This document shows positions 1-8,252 of a stretch of 64,000 nucleotides of DNA, in pieces (positions within the stretch are counted from its first letter, which is position 1; each line of letters opens with the position of its first letter). The notes under the pieces are model-generated. The model saw only the letters and a list, made by a program, of their open reading frames with translations. It was not told where the DNA came from and made no database searches. Made by a program: the position numbers and the translations under genes. The stretch is from Pseudomonadota bacterium. GTDB taxonomy: Bacteria; Pseudomonadota; Alphaproteobacteria; Rhizobiales; Rhizobiaceae. The stretch lies in assembly GCA_023404095.1 (NCBI GenBank), contig JAEYDD010000042.1:124001-188000 (forward strand), given 5' to 3'.

Positions 1-1004
1 CATTCGGCGCGCAGCTGCAGAAGGGTGCCGAACAGGCCGCTGCCGACATCAACGCAGCCGGCGGTATCAACGGCGAGCAGATCAAGATCGTGCTCGGCGA
101 CGACGTTTCCGACCCGAAGCAGGGCGTTTCGGTCGCCAACAAGTTCGTCGCTGACGGGGTGAAGTTTGTCGTCGGTCACTTCAACTCGGGCGTTTCGATT
201 CCGACCTCGGAAATTTATGCCGAAAACGGCATCCTGCAGATCTCCCCGGCCTCGACGAACCCGACCTACACCGAGCGTGGCCTGTGGAACACCTTCCGTA
301 CCTGCGGCCGTGACGACCAGCAGGGTGCTGTGGCTGGCGCCTTCATCGCCGCGAACTTCAAGGACGCCAAGGTTGCCGTCATCCACGACAAGACCCCGTA
401 TGGTCAGGGCCTTGCCGACGAAACCAAGAAGGCGATGAACGAAGCCGGCGTCACCGAAGCGATCTATGAAGGCATCAACGCAGGCGACAAGGATTTCTCG
501 GCCCTCATCGCGAAGATGAAGGAAGCCGGCGTCTCGATCGTCTACTACGGCGGTCTGCACACCGAAGCCGGCCTGATCATGCGTCAGATGAAGGATCAGG
601 GCCTGAACGCAACGATGATGTCGGGTGATGGCATCGTTTCGAACGAACTGGCCTCGATCGCCGGTGACGCCGTCGACGGTACGTTGATGACGTTCGCTCC
701 GGACCCGCGCAAGAACCCGGCCGCTGTCGAACTGGTCGAGAAGTTCCGCGCATCGGGCTTCGAGCCGGAAGCCTACACGCTCTATGCCTATGCCGCCGTT
801 CAGGTCATCGCTGACGGTGCCAAGGCTGCCGGCGGCACTGACCCGCAGGCTGTCGCGGAAGCCATCAAGGCCAAGGGTCCGTTCAAGACCGCCATCGGCG
901 AACTCGGCTTCGACGAAAAGGGTGACATCACCCGTCCGGACTACGTCATGTACACCTGGAAGAAGGGTGACGACGGCAAGTTCAGCTACTTCCAGAACGA
1001 GTAG
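1..1004 (+). CDS. Branched-chain amino-acid ABC transporter substrate-binding protein (LivJ/LivK type), 5' end missing
   Basis: Periplasmic binding protein of the Leu/Ile/Val (HAAT) uptake class, which hands branched-chain or related amino acids to a LivHMGF-type permease. The reading frame is already open at position 3, so the signal peptide and first residues lie outside the window. Visible family features are GAEQAAADIN and AAGGINGEQIKIVLGDD near the left edge, VVGHFNSGVSIP, the ISPASTNPTYTERG segment, and VAVIHDKTPYGQGLADETK at the hinge of the second lobe. About 333 codons are present of a usual 370 or so. The gene ends at TAG and is followed by a strong intrinsic terminator, so it closes its transcription unit. 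The ligand cannot be told from sequence alone. Confidence 0.93.
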   Translation, partial: FGAQLQKGAEQAAADINAAGGINGEQIKIVLGDDVSDPKQGVSVANKFVADGVKFVVGHFNSGVSIPTSEIYAENGILQISPASTNPTYTERGLWNTFRTCGRDDQQGAVAGAFIAANFKDAKVAVIHDKTPYGQGLADETKKAMNEAGVTEAIYEGINAGDKDFSALIAKMKEAGVSIVYYGGLHTEAGLIMRQMKDQGLNATMMSGDGIVSNELASIAGDAVDGTLMTFAPDPRKNPAAVELVEKFRASGFEPEAYTLYAYAAVQVIADGAKAAGGTDPQAVAEAIKAKGPFKTAIGELGFDEKGDITRPDYVMYTWKKGDDGKFSYFQNE

Positions 1005-1055
1005 TCGTTTCGGCGGCAAGGGCGGCCTGAAGACCGCCCCAACCGGTTCAAGATT

Positions 1056-1084
1056 GAGCCCGGCGCTTGCGTCCGGGCTCTTTT
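1056..1084 (+). terminator. Rho-independent terminator after the Liv-type binding protein
   Basis: A perfect 8-bp stem (GAGCCCGG at 1056-1063, CCGGGCTC at 1073-1080) with a 9-nt loop is followed directly by TTTT. A second GC hairpin (GGGCGG at 1020-1025, CCGCCC at 1034-1039) precedes it. The stem ends about 35 bases before the next start codon, so the dehydrogenase probably has its own promoter or depends on read-through. Confidence 0.8.
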
Positions 1085-1117
1085 CATGTCTGGTGTTCGG
1101 CAGAATTGGAGGAACGA

Positions 1118-2089
1118 ATGACGAAGCCACGTATCTTGCTGACGAGAAGATGGCCTGCCGCCGTGGAAGCGGCCCTTGCCGAACGGTTCGACACGACATT
1201 GAACGCTGGCGACCGGCCGATGGATCAGGCCGCGCTCGCCGCCGCGCTGGCGACATACGATGCTGTGCTTCCGACGGTATCGGACAGGTTGCCGGCGGCA
1301 TTGTTCGATCAGGGAACGTTGCAGGCGCGAATCATCGGCAATTACGGGGTGGGCTACAATCACATCGATGTCGCGGCGGCTGCGGGCAAGGGCATCGTCG
1401 TTACCAATACGCCGGGCGTGCTGACCGATTGCACCGCGGATATCGCCATGACGCTGCTTCTTTCGGTCGCCCGGCGCGCAGGCGAGGGTGAACGGGAAGT
1501 GCGGGCAGGCGCGTGGTCCGGTTGGCGTCCGACGCATATGATCGGCACAAAGGTGACCGGCAAGACGCTCGGCATCATCGGTTTCGGGCGGATCGGCAAG
1601 GCGATGGCGAAGCGCTGCCACTTCGGGTTCGACATGGAGGTGGTGTTCTACAACCGCTCCCGCGTCGATGCTGCCGAGGCGGCGCGCTACGGGGCCCGTC
1701 AACTGGACAGCGTCGAGGAGGTTCTGTCTGTGTCTGACTTCGTGTCGTTGCACTGCCCCGGCGGAGGGGAAAACAGCAACCTCATCAATGCGGCGCGGCT
1801 GCAGGCCATGAAGCCGTCCGCCTTCCTGATCAATACCGCACGCGGCGACGTGGTCGATGAGGCCGCGCTTGCCGCAGCCCTTTCGGAGCGTCGCATCGCC
1901 GGTGCCGGGCTCGATGTCTATGCGGCCGAGCCGCATGTGCCCGAGGTGCTTCGGGGCATGGACAATGTCGTGCTGCTGCCACATCTCGGCAGCGCGACTG
2001 CCGAGACGCGCGTCGCCATGGGCATGAAGGTCGTCGACAACGTGACTGCCTTCTTCGACGGTCGCGAACCGCCGGACCGCGTGGCCTGA
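1118..2089 (+). CDS. D-isomer-specific 2-hydroxyacid dehydrogenase (glyoxylate/hydroxypyruvate reductase type)
   Basis: NAD(P)-dependent cytoplasmic oxidoreductase of 323 residues that interconverts D-2-hydroxy acids and 2-keto acids. It has NYGVGYNHIDVAAA before the cofactor domain, a Rossmann motif in TLGIIGFGRIGKAMAKR, the catalytic Arg in INTARGDVVDE, the Glu in GLDVYAAEPH, and the catalytic His in LLPHLGSATAETR. The ATG at 1118 is preceded by GGAGG at 1108-1112; a longer open frame from 1067 overlaps the terminator and is disfavoured. Among family members the sequence looks closest to glyoxylate/hydroxypyruvate reductases, but the substrate is inferred only. Confidence 0.92.
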   Translation: MTKPRILLTRRWPAAVEAALAERFDTTLNAGDRPMDQAALAAALATYDAVLPTVSDRLPAALFDQGTLQARIIGNYGVGYNHIDVAAAAGKGIVVTNTPGVLTDCTADIAMTLLLSVARRAGEGEREVRAGAWSGWRPTHMIGTKVTGKTLGIIGFGRIGKAMAKRCHFGFDMEVVFYNRSRVDAAEAARYGARQLDSVEEVLSVSDFVSLHCPGGGENSNLINAARLQAMKPSAFLINTARGDVVDEAALAAALSERRIAGAGLDVYAAEPHVPEVLRGMDNVVLLPHLGSATAETRVAMGMKVVDNVTAFFDGREPPDRVA

Positions 2090-2402
2090 CACCGGAAACC
2101 CTGCAAGTGTGCGTCGTCTGCGCACTGGCAGAAATGCTGCAGTTCCGGTCATAAGTGTCTCCGCTGGTGGCTGGCGGGCGGGCTATTGCTTGCGCGCCGG
2201 GAGGAATCGAGCCACCATCCGTGTCCAAGGCAGGCTGGCGCGTCGGCGGGTTTAGGGGCAGGACGCACCGGGATATGAACCGGATCCGGGCATTTTGCCC
2301 GGCGCCGCTCCGCGTTTGGGGCTGAATTGATCGCGTGCCGTATAGGGAAGAGCGCTCCAGGGCGGGAAAGGCGAAGGCCATGATCCCGAAATGGAGATTT
2401 TT
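2090..2402. other. Intergenic region with one short hairpin
   Basis: No convincing gene is visible. The frames open on the minus strand through here are shadows of the flanking genes. A 7-bp perfect hairpin (CCGGGCA at 2286-2292, TGCCCGG at 2296-2302, TTT loop) lies about 100 bases before the next gene. It has no T-run, so it is not a classical terminator. Confidence 0.4.
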
Positions 2403-2789
2403 ATGCCTCATCCAGTTGCCCGTGAAGGAAAACCGCGATCCGTTTCTGCCTCTGCCGCATCCGTGCGGCATTGCCTGCATGCGTTCCTCCTGGTTCTCAG
2501 CGCTTCCTGTGTGATCCAGACGACCGCCATCCCGGCCCGCGCGCATGACGCGCCGAGTGGCTGGAGCTACCCCTATTCCTGCTGCTCGATGCAGGACTGC
2601 CGGCCCATTGCGACCAAGGCGATAAGCGAGCGTCCGGAAGGTTTCGTCATCAACGTGACCGGCGAGGTCGTGCCTTACAGGGACGCGCGCGTGCGTCCTT
2701 CTCCGGACGGCGAGTTTCACTGGTGTTCGGTTGCCGGAGGGGAGCATGGGCGGACCATCTGCCTGTTCGTGCCTCCAAGGGCCTACTGA
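2403..2789 (+). CDS. Small exported protein of unknown function
   Basis: A 128-residue protein I cannot assign to a characterised family. Its N-terminus is a signal peptide: basic residues, then a hydrophobic stretch LHAFLLVLSAS, and a likely cleavage after ARA before HDAPSGW. The mature part is about 85 residues with cysteines in YSCCSMQDC, a tryptophan-cysteine HWCS and a terminal TICLFVPP, so disulfides are plausible in the periplasm. The ATG at 2403 has a GGAG-type ribosome-binding site 6-10 bases upstream; the GTG-like alternative at 2391 does not. Similar small Cys-containing secreted proteins are common in Rhizobiales, but no function is inferred. Confidence 0.7.
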   Translation: MPHPVAREGKPRSVSASAASVRHCLHAFLLVLSASCVIQTTAIPARAHDAPSGWSYPYSCCSMQDCRPIATKAISERPEGFVINVTGEVVPYRDARVRPSPDGEFHWCSVAGGEHGRTICLFVPPRAY

Positions 2790-3016
2790 CGGCATTCGAT
2801 GTTCCGCCAGTATATGTCCACCCAACCTGTGATGGCCGGACGGCGTCGCATCAAAGCGCTTGTGGGTCGGCCCGTCGCGTCTCGAAATTCGACAGCAAGC
2901 GCTTCATGGTGCTGTCTTGGCACAATTCCGGCGGATCGGTCGACTTTTAACATTGCGATTAGGGCGGCGTGAATTCCACCCAGTTATGTTCTCTGCATGA
3001 AAGTGCGGAGACTGTA

Positions 3017-3817
3017 ATGTTTCGGGACGTATCGCTGTCGGAGGAGGGATTGCGCACGCACCGGCACGCGTCGGCCGGGGCGGATCTTGCAACGATCCTG
3101 CCCTACAGCTTTCTCGTCGCTGCGGCGATCGCGATCGGCGTCCATCTCGTGCTGAGTGCGCTGCATGCGCCGTTCCGGCTGCTGCCGATGCCAGAGCCGA
3201 GCCCGACAGCACTCGGCCTGACGTCTTCGATCATCATCGCGGCCAGCGTGGCCGGGCTGCTGGCGGCCATGGCAGGGCTCGGCCTGAGTGCGTTGAAGCA
3301 TGCGCGAGCCCGGGCGCGGAGCGCGGGTCTCGATGATCCCATGTCCGACTTCGTACAGCCGGAGACGGTGGTGGCCACAATCGAGGCCGCTGCAAGGCCC
3401 GGTTTCGTCGTGTTGTTCCAGATTGCGCATTTCCCGTTTCTTTCCGTCCGTCACGGCGCGGATGCTGCGAACGCCATCCTGCGGATGGCGACGGAGGAGC
3501 TTTCGCGCATGTTCCATGCGCCGCACCATGTCGGGCGCCTGGTGGCCGGCGAATTCGTCGTCACGGTCGATGGACCGAACGCCGACGATTGTATCCTTCT
3601 GGTCGAGGAAGTCCGTCGCTCCGTATCGAGCCGGCCGGTCGCTGCCGATACCGGGGAACTGCGGGTGACGCTGCTTGCCGGAATGGCGCGGATTTCGCCC
3701 AATGTTCAGGCCGCGGACAGCCTGGAGAGTGCGCGCCGGGCGATAGAGCATGCGCGCAACGCGGCCAGCGACAGTGTCGTCTACGCCTTCGACAATCACG
3801 CAAAGCCGGTCTACTGA
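3017..3817 (+). CDS. Membrane protein with a degenerate GGDEF (diguanylate-cyclase-like) domain
   Basis: A 266-residue protein with two predicted membrane segments (about residues 30-55 and 70-95: YSFLVAAAIAIGVHLVLSAL and SSIIIAASVAGLLAAMAGLGL). A cytoplasmic domain with the shape of a GGDEF domain follows. FVVLFQIAHFPFLSVRHG matches the start of that fold, and GRLVAGEFVVTVDG aligns with the usual GRLGGEEF active-site turn. The signature is therefore VAGEF and the second conserved glycine is lost, so cyclase activity is unlikely; GTP sensing or a purely regulatory role is possible. The ATG at 3017 has GCGGAG 7 bases upstream; a GTG at 2969 lacks a site. Confidence 0.7.
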   Translation: MFRDVSLSEEGLRTHRHASAGADLATILPYSFLVAAAIAIGVHLVLSALHAPFRLLPMPEPSPTALGLTSSIIIAASVAGLLAAMAGLGLSALKHARARARSAGLDDPMSDFVQPETVVATIEAAARPGFVVLFQIAHFPFLSVRHGADAANAILRMATEELSRMFHAPHHVGRLVAGEFVVTVDGPNADDCILLVEEVRRSVSSRPVAADTGELRVTLLAGMARISPNVQAADSLESARRAIEHARNAASDSVVYAFDNHAKPVY

Positions 3818-3874
3818 AGCAAAGCGGGCCGCCTTCACTCCGCGTCGTTCGCGACGCTTCAGGCCTTCACCGTC

Positions 3875-4558
3875 TCAGATCGACTGCAGGACCTCGGGGT
3901 CGTTGACCTGTACGAGGCGCCCGCGCACGCTGACGCCATGACGCCGCAAATATGAGAAGGCGCGTGAAAGGGCCTCCGGCGCAAGTCCCAGTTGCCCGGC
4001 CAGCAGGTTCTTCTGGTAGGGGAGGCGGAAGCTGACATTGCGAGCCCCCTGCGGGCATTGCTTCTTGAGATAGTGCGCCACCCGCTGCGGGGCGGTGTGC
4101 AGGCGGTCATCTGCCAGCATGGAGAGGCTGCTGGCGAACTGTGCGGAGAGACAGGATGCCAGGGCGAGGCCGAGGTCCGGCTTCCTTGCGGCCAGCTCGC
4201 GAACGCGCTGCAGGTTGAACTGCGCGACCTTGACGCTTTCTGTCGCCTGCGCGTTGGCGCAGTAGGTCTGGCGGTCGAGGCAGACGCTGCTGCCGATCAC
4301 ATCGCCGGGCTCGTGGATCAGCAGGTCCACTTCCCGTCCCTGCGGAGAGAGATGGTAGGTGCGGACGTAACCGCTCAGCACGCAGAAGAGCGTCTCGGCG
4401 GACTCTCCCTCACGGAACAGCATCTGCCGCGGCCCCGCCGAGCGAACGGTGGCGAATTCGAGCATAGCCGCCAAGGTGTCCAGATCCAGCGCCGCCAGCA
4501 GCGGCAAGCATCCCAGCGTCTCGCGCTCCCAAGCGCTCGGTCTCGTCATCCTGTTCAT
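3875..4558 (-). CDS. Crp/Fnr-family transcriptional regulator, FNR-class DNA recognition, no N-terminal Fe-S cysteines
   Basis: A 227-residue DNA-binding regulator with an N-terminal cyclic-nucleotide-binding-like beta barrel (roughly residues 20-140, GEDPGDVIG-like turn in HEPGDVIGSSVC) and a C-terminal winged helix. The recognition helix reads APEALSRAFSYL, which carries the E-x-x-S-R pattern typical of regulators that bind TTGAT-N4-ATCAA. The N-terminal cysteine cluster of oxygen-sensing FNR is absent, as in the FixK, Dnr and NnrR groups. Four scattered cysteines remain (C17 and three in the barrel). The ATG at 4558 has a GGAAGGG-rich leader; a longer open frame to 4717 is unlikely. A matching FNR box lies 109 bases upstream, which suggests autoregulation or control by another FNR-class protein. 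Confidence 0.85.
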   Translation of the reverse strand: MNRMTRPSAWERETLGCLPLLAALDLDTLAAMLEFATVRSAGPRQMLFREGESAETLFCVLSGYVRTYHLSPQGREVDLLIHEPGDVIGSSVCLDRQTYCANAQATESVKVAQFNLQRVRELAARKPDLGLALASCLSAQFASSLSMLADDRLHTAPQRVAHYLKKQCPQGARNVSFRLPYQKNLLAGQLGLAPEALSRAFSYLRRHGVSVRGRLVQVNDPEVLQSI

Positions 4559-4666
4559 TGCGTCACGCCCACCCTTCCCATTGTTCTTGCGGGACCGCGC
4601 CTCCTGAGCGGCGTTGCGGCAGTCCGGTGCATGGGGAAAGGTTAAGGAGAAATGGCGCGGACCACG

Positions 4667-4680
4667 TTGATTTCGGTCAA
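4667..4680. promoter_or_regulatory. FNR/FixK-type box upstream of the Crp/Fnr gene
   Basis: The 14-base sequence TTGATTTCGGTCAA matches the FNR/Anr/FixK consensus TTGAT-N4-ATCAA at 9 of 10 positions. Its centre is about 115 bases upstream of the regulator start codon. A class II activated promoter (box near -41.5) would give a leader of about 75 bases. Confidence 0.65.
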
Positions 4681-4715
4681 ATGGTCGCAGTCCATATTCG
4701 CGAGGCTTCACACGC

Positions 4716-4742
4716 AAAAGCCGGGCGCGTGCGACGCCCGGC
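4716..4742 (-). terminator. Rho-independent terminator of the RND efflux operon
   Basis: Read on the minus strand, an 8-bp perfect GC stem (arms 4735-4742 and 4720-4727, 7-nt loop) is followed by TTTT (complement of 4716-4719). It lies just past the stop of the RND pump gene and insulates the downstream FNR-family gene. Confidence 0.75.
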
Positions 4743-4768
4743 TCACAGATGTCAGGTTTTGCTTGCCG

Positions 4769-7700
4769 CTACTCGGCGGCAAGTGCTGAATGGTGGACCA
4801 CGCTTAGCGGCTTCTTTCCGCGGTCGCCCTGCTTTTCCAGTGCACAAACCCTGCCTTCGAGGGCTTCCAGATCCTCGGCCGTCTTCGCCGAGGCCTCGGT
4901 GAGGGCCTCATTGTCGAGCGGCGCGGTTTCCTCGTCCTTCCTGCCGACGAAGCGGCCGAAGCTCCAGGCCAGCAAGCGCGAGAGATCGTCCATGATCAGG
5001 AAGAAAGACGGCACGACGACCAGCGACAATACGGTCGATACGATGATGCCGCCGATCACCGCAATCGCCATCGGCGCACGGAAGGTGCCGCCTTCGCCCA
5101 CGCCGAGCGCGGACGGCAGCATGCCGGCCGACATGGCGATCGAGGTCATGATGATCGGGCGGGCGCGCTTGCGGCCGGCCTCGATCATCGCCTGGGTCCG
5201 CTCCATACCTCGATGCATCATCTCGATTGCGAAATCCACGAGCAGGATCGCGTTCTTGGTGACAATGCCCATCAGCATCAGGATGCCGATAAGCACGGGC
5301 ATGGACAACGCATTTTGCGTCAGGATCAGGCCTGCCGCGACGCCGCCGATCGCAAGCGGCAGCGAGAACAGGATTGTGAACGGCTGGATGACATCCTTAA
5401 AGAGCAGGATGAGCACCATCAGCACCAGGAGCAGGCCGAGCAGCATCGCGTTGCCAAAGCTCTGCTGCATCTCCGCCTGAACCTCGGCGTCGCCGCTCTC
5501 AAGGAACTGCACAGTCTCCGGCATGTCGATGCTGCCGGCGATCTCCCTGAAACGGGCGGTTGCGGTGTCGAGCGCGACGCCGGGCTTGAGGTCGGAGCCG
5601 ATCGAGACGACTCGATTGCGGTCATGGCGCTTGATCGAACTCGGACCTTCCGAATAGTCGATGTCGGCCACTGACGACAGCGGTACGAACTGGCCCTTCG
5701 ACGTCCTGATCTTCAGGTTGCGGATCGCGCCCAGATCGCCGCGGAAGTCGCGATCAAGCTGGACACGGATCGGAATCAGCCGGTCGTCCAACGACATCTT
5801 GCTCAGCTGCGAATCGATGTCGCCGATGGTCGCCACGCGGACGACTTCGGCGATCTGCGCCGTGGTGATGCCGAGGCGAGCCATGCGGTCGTCGCGCGGC
5901 CTGATCTGCAGTTCGGGTCGCGGCAGCGAGCCCTCCGAGCTGACGTTCGAAAGAACGGGATCGGCGCGCAGCTTTGCTTCCAGCACGGCGACGGTACGAT
6001 CGAGATCGGCCTCGCTGTTGGACAGGAGGTTGAACGACAGGTCGCGCTCGCCGCGGTCGTTGAGCTTGATGATCCGAACGTCCGGGATGTCGCGAATGCT
6101 TGCGAAGACTTCCTTCTCGATATCCCACTGCGGTGTCGTGCGTCCCGCAGGCGGCAGTTTCGGCAGGTACTGGCCAATCACGGGGATGCCGCCGAGCACG
6201 TCGTTGACGATCTTGTTCACCAGCGAATGGTCGCGCTTGTCGAGTATAACGGTGATTGAAGCCCGCCGCAGTTCGAGATCGCCCTTGGGCGAGGAGCCGC
6301 CGAGCACGAACACACTCTCGACGCCGGGGATGTTTCTGACGCGGTCATAGATCTCCGTGGTGGTCCGGTCGGTGTCCTCCAGCATGGCGTCCGGCGGCAG
6401 CTCGACGGAGAGAACGATGCGCGAAGCGTCTTCCGGCGGCATGAAGCTGCCGGGCACCTGGGCGAGCAGCAGCAGGGAGCCGGCCAGAAACGCGATCGCG
6501 GCCAGCAAGGTGGCATAGCGGCTATACCAGTGGCGGGTGGTGACGGTTACCAGCCAGGTGTAGCCGCGCATGAATGCGCCTTCCTTGCCTTCGTCATGAC
6601 CGTCGGCGTCGCTGGAGCGCATCAGATATGCGGCCATGACCGGCGTGATCAGCCGCGCCACCATCAACGAGAAGAAGACGGCGACGGCGACCGTGAGGCC
6701 GAACTGGATGAAGTACTGTCCGGCAATCCCGGGCATGAAGGAGACGGGTACGAAAACCGCGATGATGGTGAAGGTGGTCGCGATCACCGCCAGGCCGATT
6801 TCGTCCGCGGCCTCGATCGCCGCCCGATACGGGGTCTTGCCCATCTTGATGTGGCGCGCGATGTTTTCGACCTCCACGATCGCATCGTCGACGAGAATGC
6901 CGGTCGCCAGCGTCATCGCGAGGAAGCTGACGAGGTTGAGCGAGAAGCCCAAAAGGTCCATCACGTAGAAAGTGGGAATGGCCGAAAGCGGCAAGGCGAC
7001 GGCCGAAATCAGCGTCGCACGCCAGTTGCGCAGGAACAGCAGCACCACGATGACGGCGAGGATCGCGCCTTCCATCAGCGTATGGAGGGCCGCCTCGTAG
7101 TTGCCGTAGGTGAAATAGACGGCATCGTCGACGAGGCTGATCGACACGTCGGGGTTCTTCTCGCGAACCGTCGCCAGAGCCTTTTCGACCGATTCGGCGA
7201 CAGTCACTTCGCTTGCGCCCTTGGAGCGGAACACGGCGAAGGTGACGACCGGATTGCCGTTGAAGCGCGAGAAGGAGCGAGGCTCCTCATAGGTGTCGTT
7301 GATCCGGCCGAGTTCGGAAAGGCGCACGAAGCGTCCATTGGGCAGCGCGATCGTGGTGGCGGCGAGCTTCTCCACCGAGCGGGCATCGCCGAGCACGCGG
7401 ATCGCCTGTTCGGCGCCGGCGATCTGCCCGCGGCCGGAGCCGACATCGGCATTCATGCTGCGCATCTGCTGGTTAACGTCGGCAGCAGTGATGCCGAGGG
7501 ATTCCAGCTTGTCGGCATTCAGGTCGATGCGGACTTCGCGGTCCGCGCCGCCGAAACGGTCGACCTTGCCGACGCCCGGCTGGCCCTGCACGGCGCGCTT
7601 GACGGTATCGTCCACGAACCAGGACAGTTCTTCCAGCGTCATGTTCGGCGAGGACACGGCAAAAGTCTGGATCGCCTGGCCCTCGACGTCGATCTTGGTG

Positions 7701-8083
7701 ACGACGGGCTCCTCGATCGATGCCGGCAGGTCGGTGCGGATGCGGTCGATGGCGTCCTTGACGTCCTGAAGCGCCTGATTGGTCGGGATCTCGAGCTCGA
7801 ACAGGACGGAGGTAACGGAACTGCCGTCGGTCACCGTCGACATGATGTCCTTGACGCCGGAGATGCCGGCGACCGCGTCCTCGATCTCCTTGGTGACCTG
7901 CAGCTCCAGCTCGGCGGGCGCCGCGCCGCTCTGCGTCACGTTAACGGCGATGACCGGCACGTCGATATTGGGGAAGCGGGTGATCGGCAGCGAATAGAAC
8001 GACTGCAGTCCGACCACCATCAGCAGGAAAAACGCGAGCAGCGGCGCGATCGGATTGCGAATGGACCAAGCAGAAAAATTCAT
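4769..8083 (-). CDS. RND-family efflux transporter, inner-membrane permease (HAE1/AcrB class)
   Basis: A 1104-residue proton-driven pump that should form a trimer with the adjacent adaptor and an outer-membrane channel. It has the typical two-repeat layout. TM1 is in WSIRNPIAPLLAFFLLMVVG, followed by FPNIDVPVIAVNV and the porter domains. The TM4 proton-relay pair is in ATGILVDDAIVEVENI. A second-half repeat contains LLGLLLVLMVLILLFKDV and the GIVTKNAILLVDFAIE helix. ATG at 8083 follows GAGGAC; an upstream frame to 8155 has no better site. The last 70 or so residues after the final membrane helix form a charged, partly coiled tail that is longer than usual. The adaptor gene lies 169 bases upstream, probably in the same operon. 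Substrates are unknown. Confidence 0.95.
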   Translation of the reverse strand: MNFSAWSIRNPIAPLLAFFLLMVVGLQSFYSLPITRFPNIDVPVIAVNVTQSGAAPAELELQVTKEIEDAVAGISGVKDIMSTVTDGSSVTSVLFELEIPTNQALQDVKDAIDRIRTDLPASIEEPVVTKIDVEGQAIQTFAVSSPNMTLEELSWFVDDTVKRAVQGQPGVGKVDRFGGADREVRIDLNADKLESLGITAADVNQQMRSMNADVGSGRGQIAGAEQAIRVLGDARSVEKLAATTIALPNGRFVRLSELGRINDTYEEPRSFSRFNGNPVVTFAVFRSKGASEVTVAESVEKALATVREKNPDVSISLVDDAVYFTYGNYEAALHTLMEGAILAVIVVLLFLRNWRATLISAVALPLSAIPTFYVMDLLGFSLNLVSFLAMTLATGILVDDAIVEVENIARHIKMGKTPYRAAIEAADEIGLAVIATTFTIIAVFVPVSFMPGIAGQYFIQFGLTVAVAVFFSLMVARLITPVMAAYLMRSSDADGHDEGKEGAFMRGYTWLVTVTTRHWYSRYATLLAAIAFLAGSLLLLAQVPGSFMPPEDASRIVLSVELPPDAMLEDTDRTTTEIYDRVRNIPGVESVFVLGGSSPKGDLELRRASITVILDKRDHSLVNKIVNDVLGGIPVIGQYLPKLPPAGRTTPQWDIEKEVFASIRDIPDVRIIKLNDRGERDLSFNLLSNSEADLDRTVAVLEAKLRADPVLSNVSSEGSLPRPELQIRPRDDRMARLGITTAQIAEVVRVATIGDIDSQLSKMSLDDRLIPIRVQLDRDFRGDLGAIRNLKIRTSKGQFVPLSSVADIDYSEGPSSIKRHDRNRVVSIGSDLKPGVALDTATARFREIAGSIDMPETVQFLESGDAEVQAEMQQSFGNAMLLGLLLVLMVLILLFKDVIQPFTILFSLPLAIGGVAAGLILTQNALSMPVLIGILMLMGIVTKNAILLVDFAIEMMHRGMERTQAMIEAGRKRARPIIMTSIAMSAGMLPSALGVGEGGTFRAPMAIAVIGGIIVSTVLSLVVVPSFFLIMDDLSRLLAWSFGRFVGRKDEETAPLDNEALTEASAKTAEDLEALEGRVCALEKQGDRGKKPLSVVHHSALAAE

Positions 8084-8252
8084 GTTCCAGATGTCCTCAT
8101 CCCAAACGCCGGTTCGACCGACCCGGTCCCGACCGCCGCATTTCCCGCCGCACAATCACGCGGGCCGGGAATTTCCAAAACGCCGTGGCGATGGCCACTT
8201 TAGCTTCCCGCGCACGGATCCGCCGCCAGCGGTTGCGCACAGCGTGCGGGCG

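Noticed and set aside
986..2152. 388-codon minus-strand frame opposite the hydroxyacid dehydrogenase
   Set aside because: Antisense shadow in GC-rich DNA; no family motifs, and the plus-strand dehydrogenase is unambiguous.
6530..8203. 557-codon plus-strand frame opposite the RND pump
   Set aside because: Composition (repeated Asp/His/Arg-rich text) is typical of an antisense shadow of a membrane protein.
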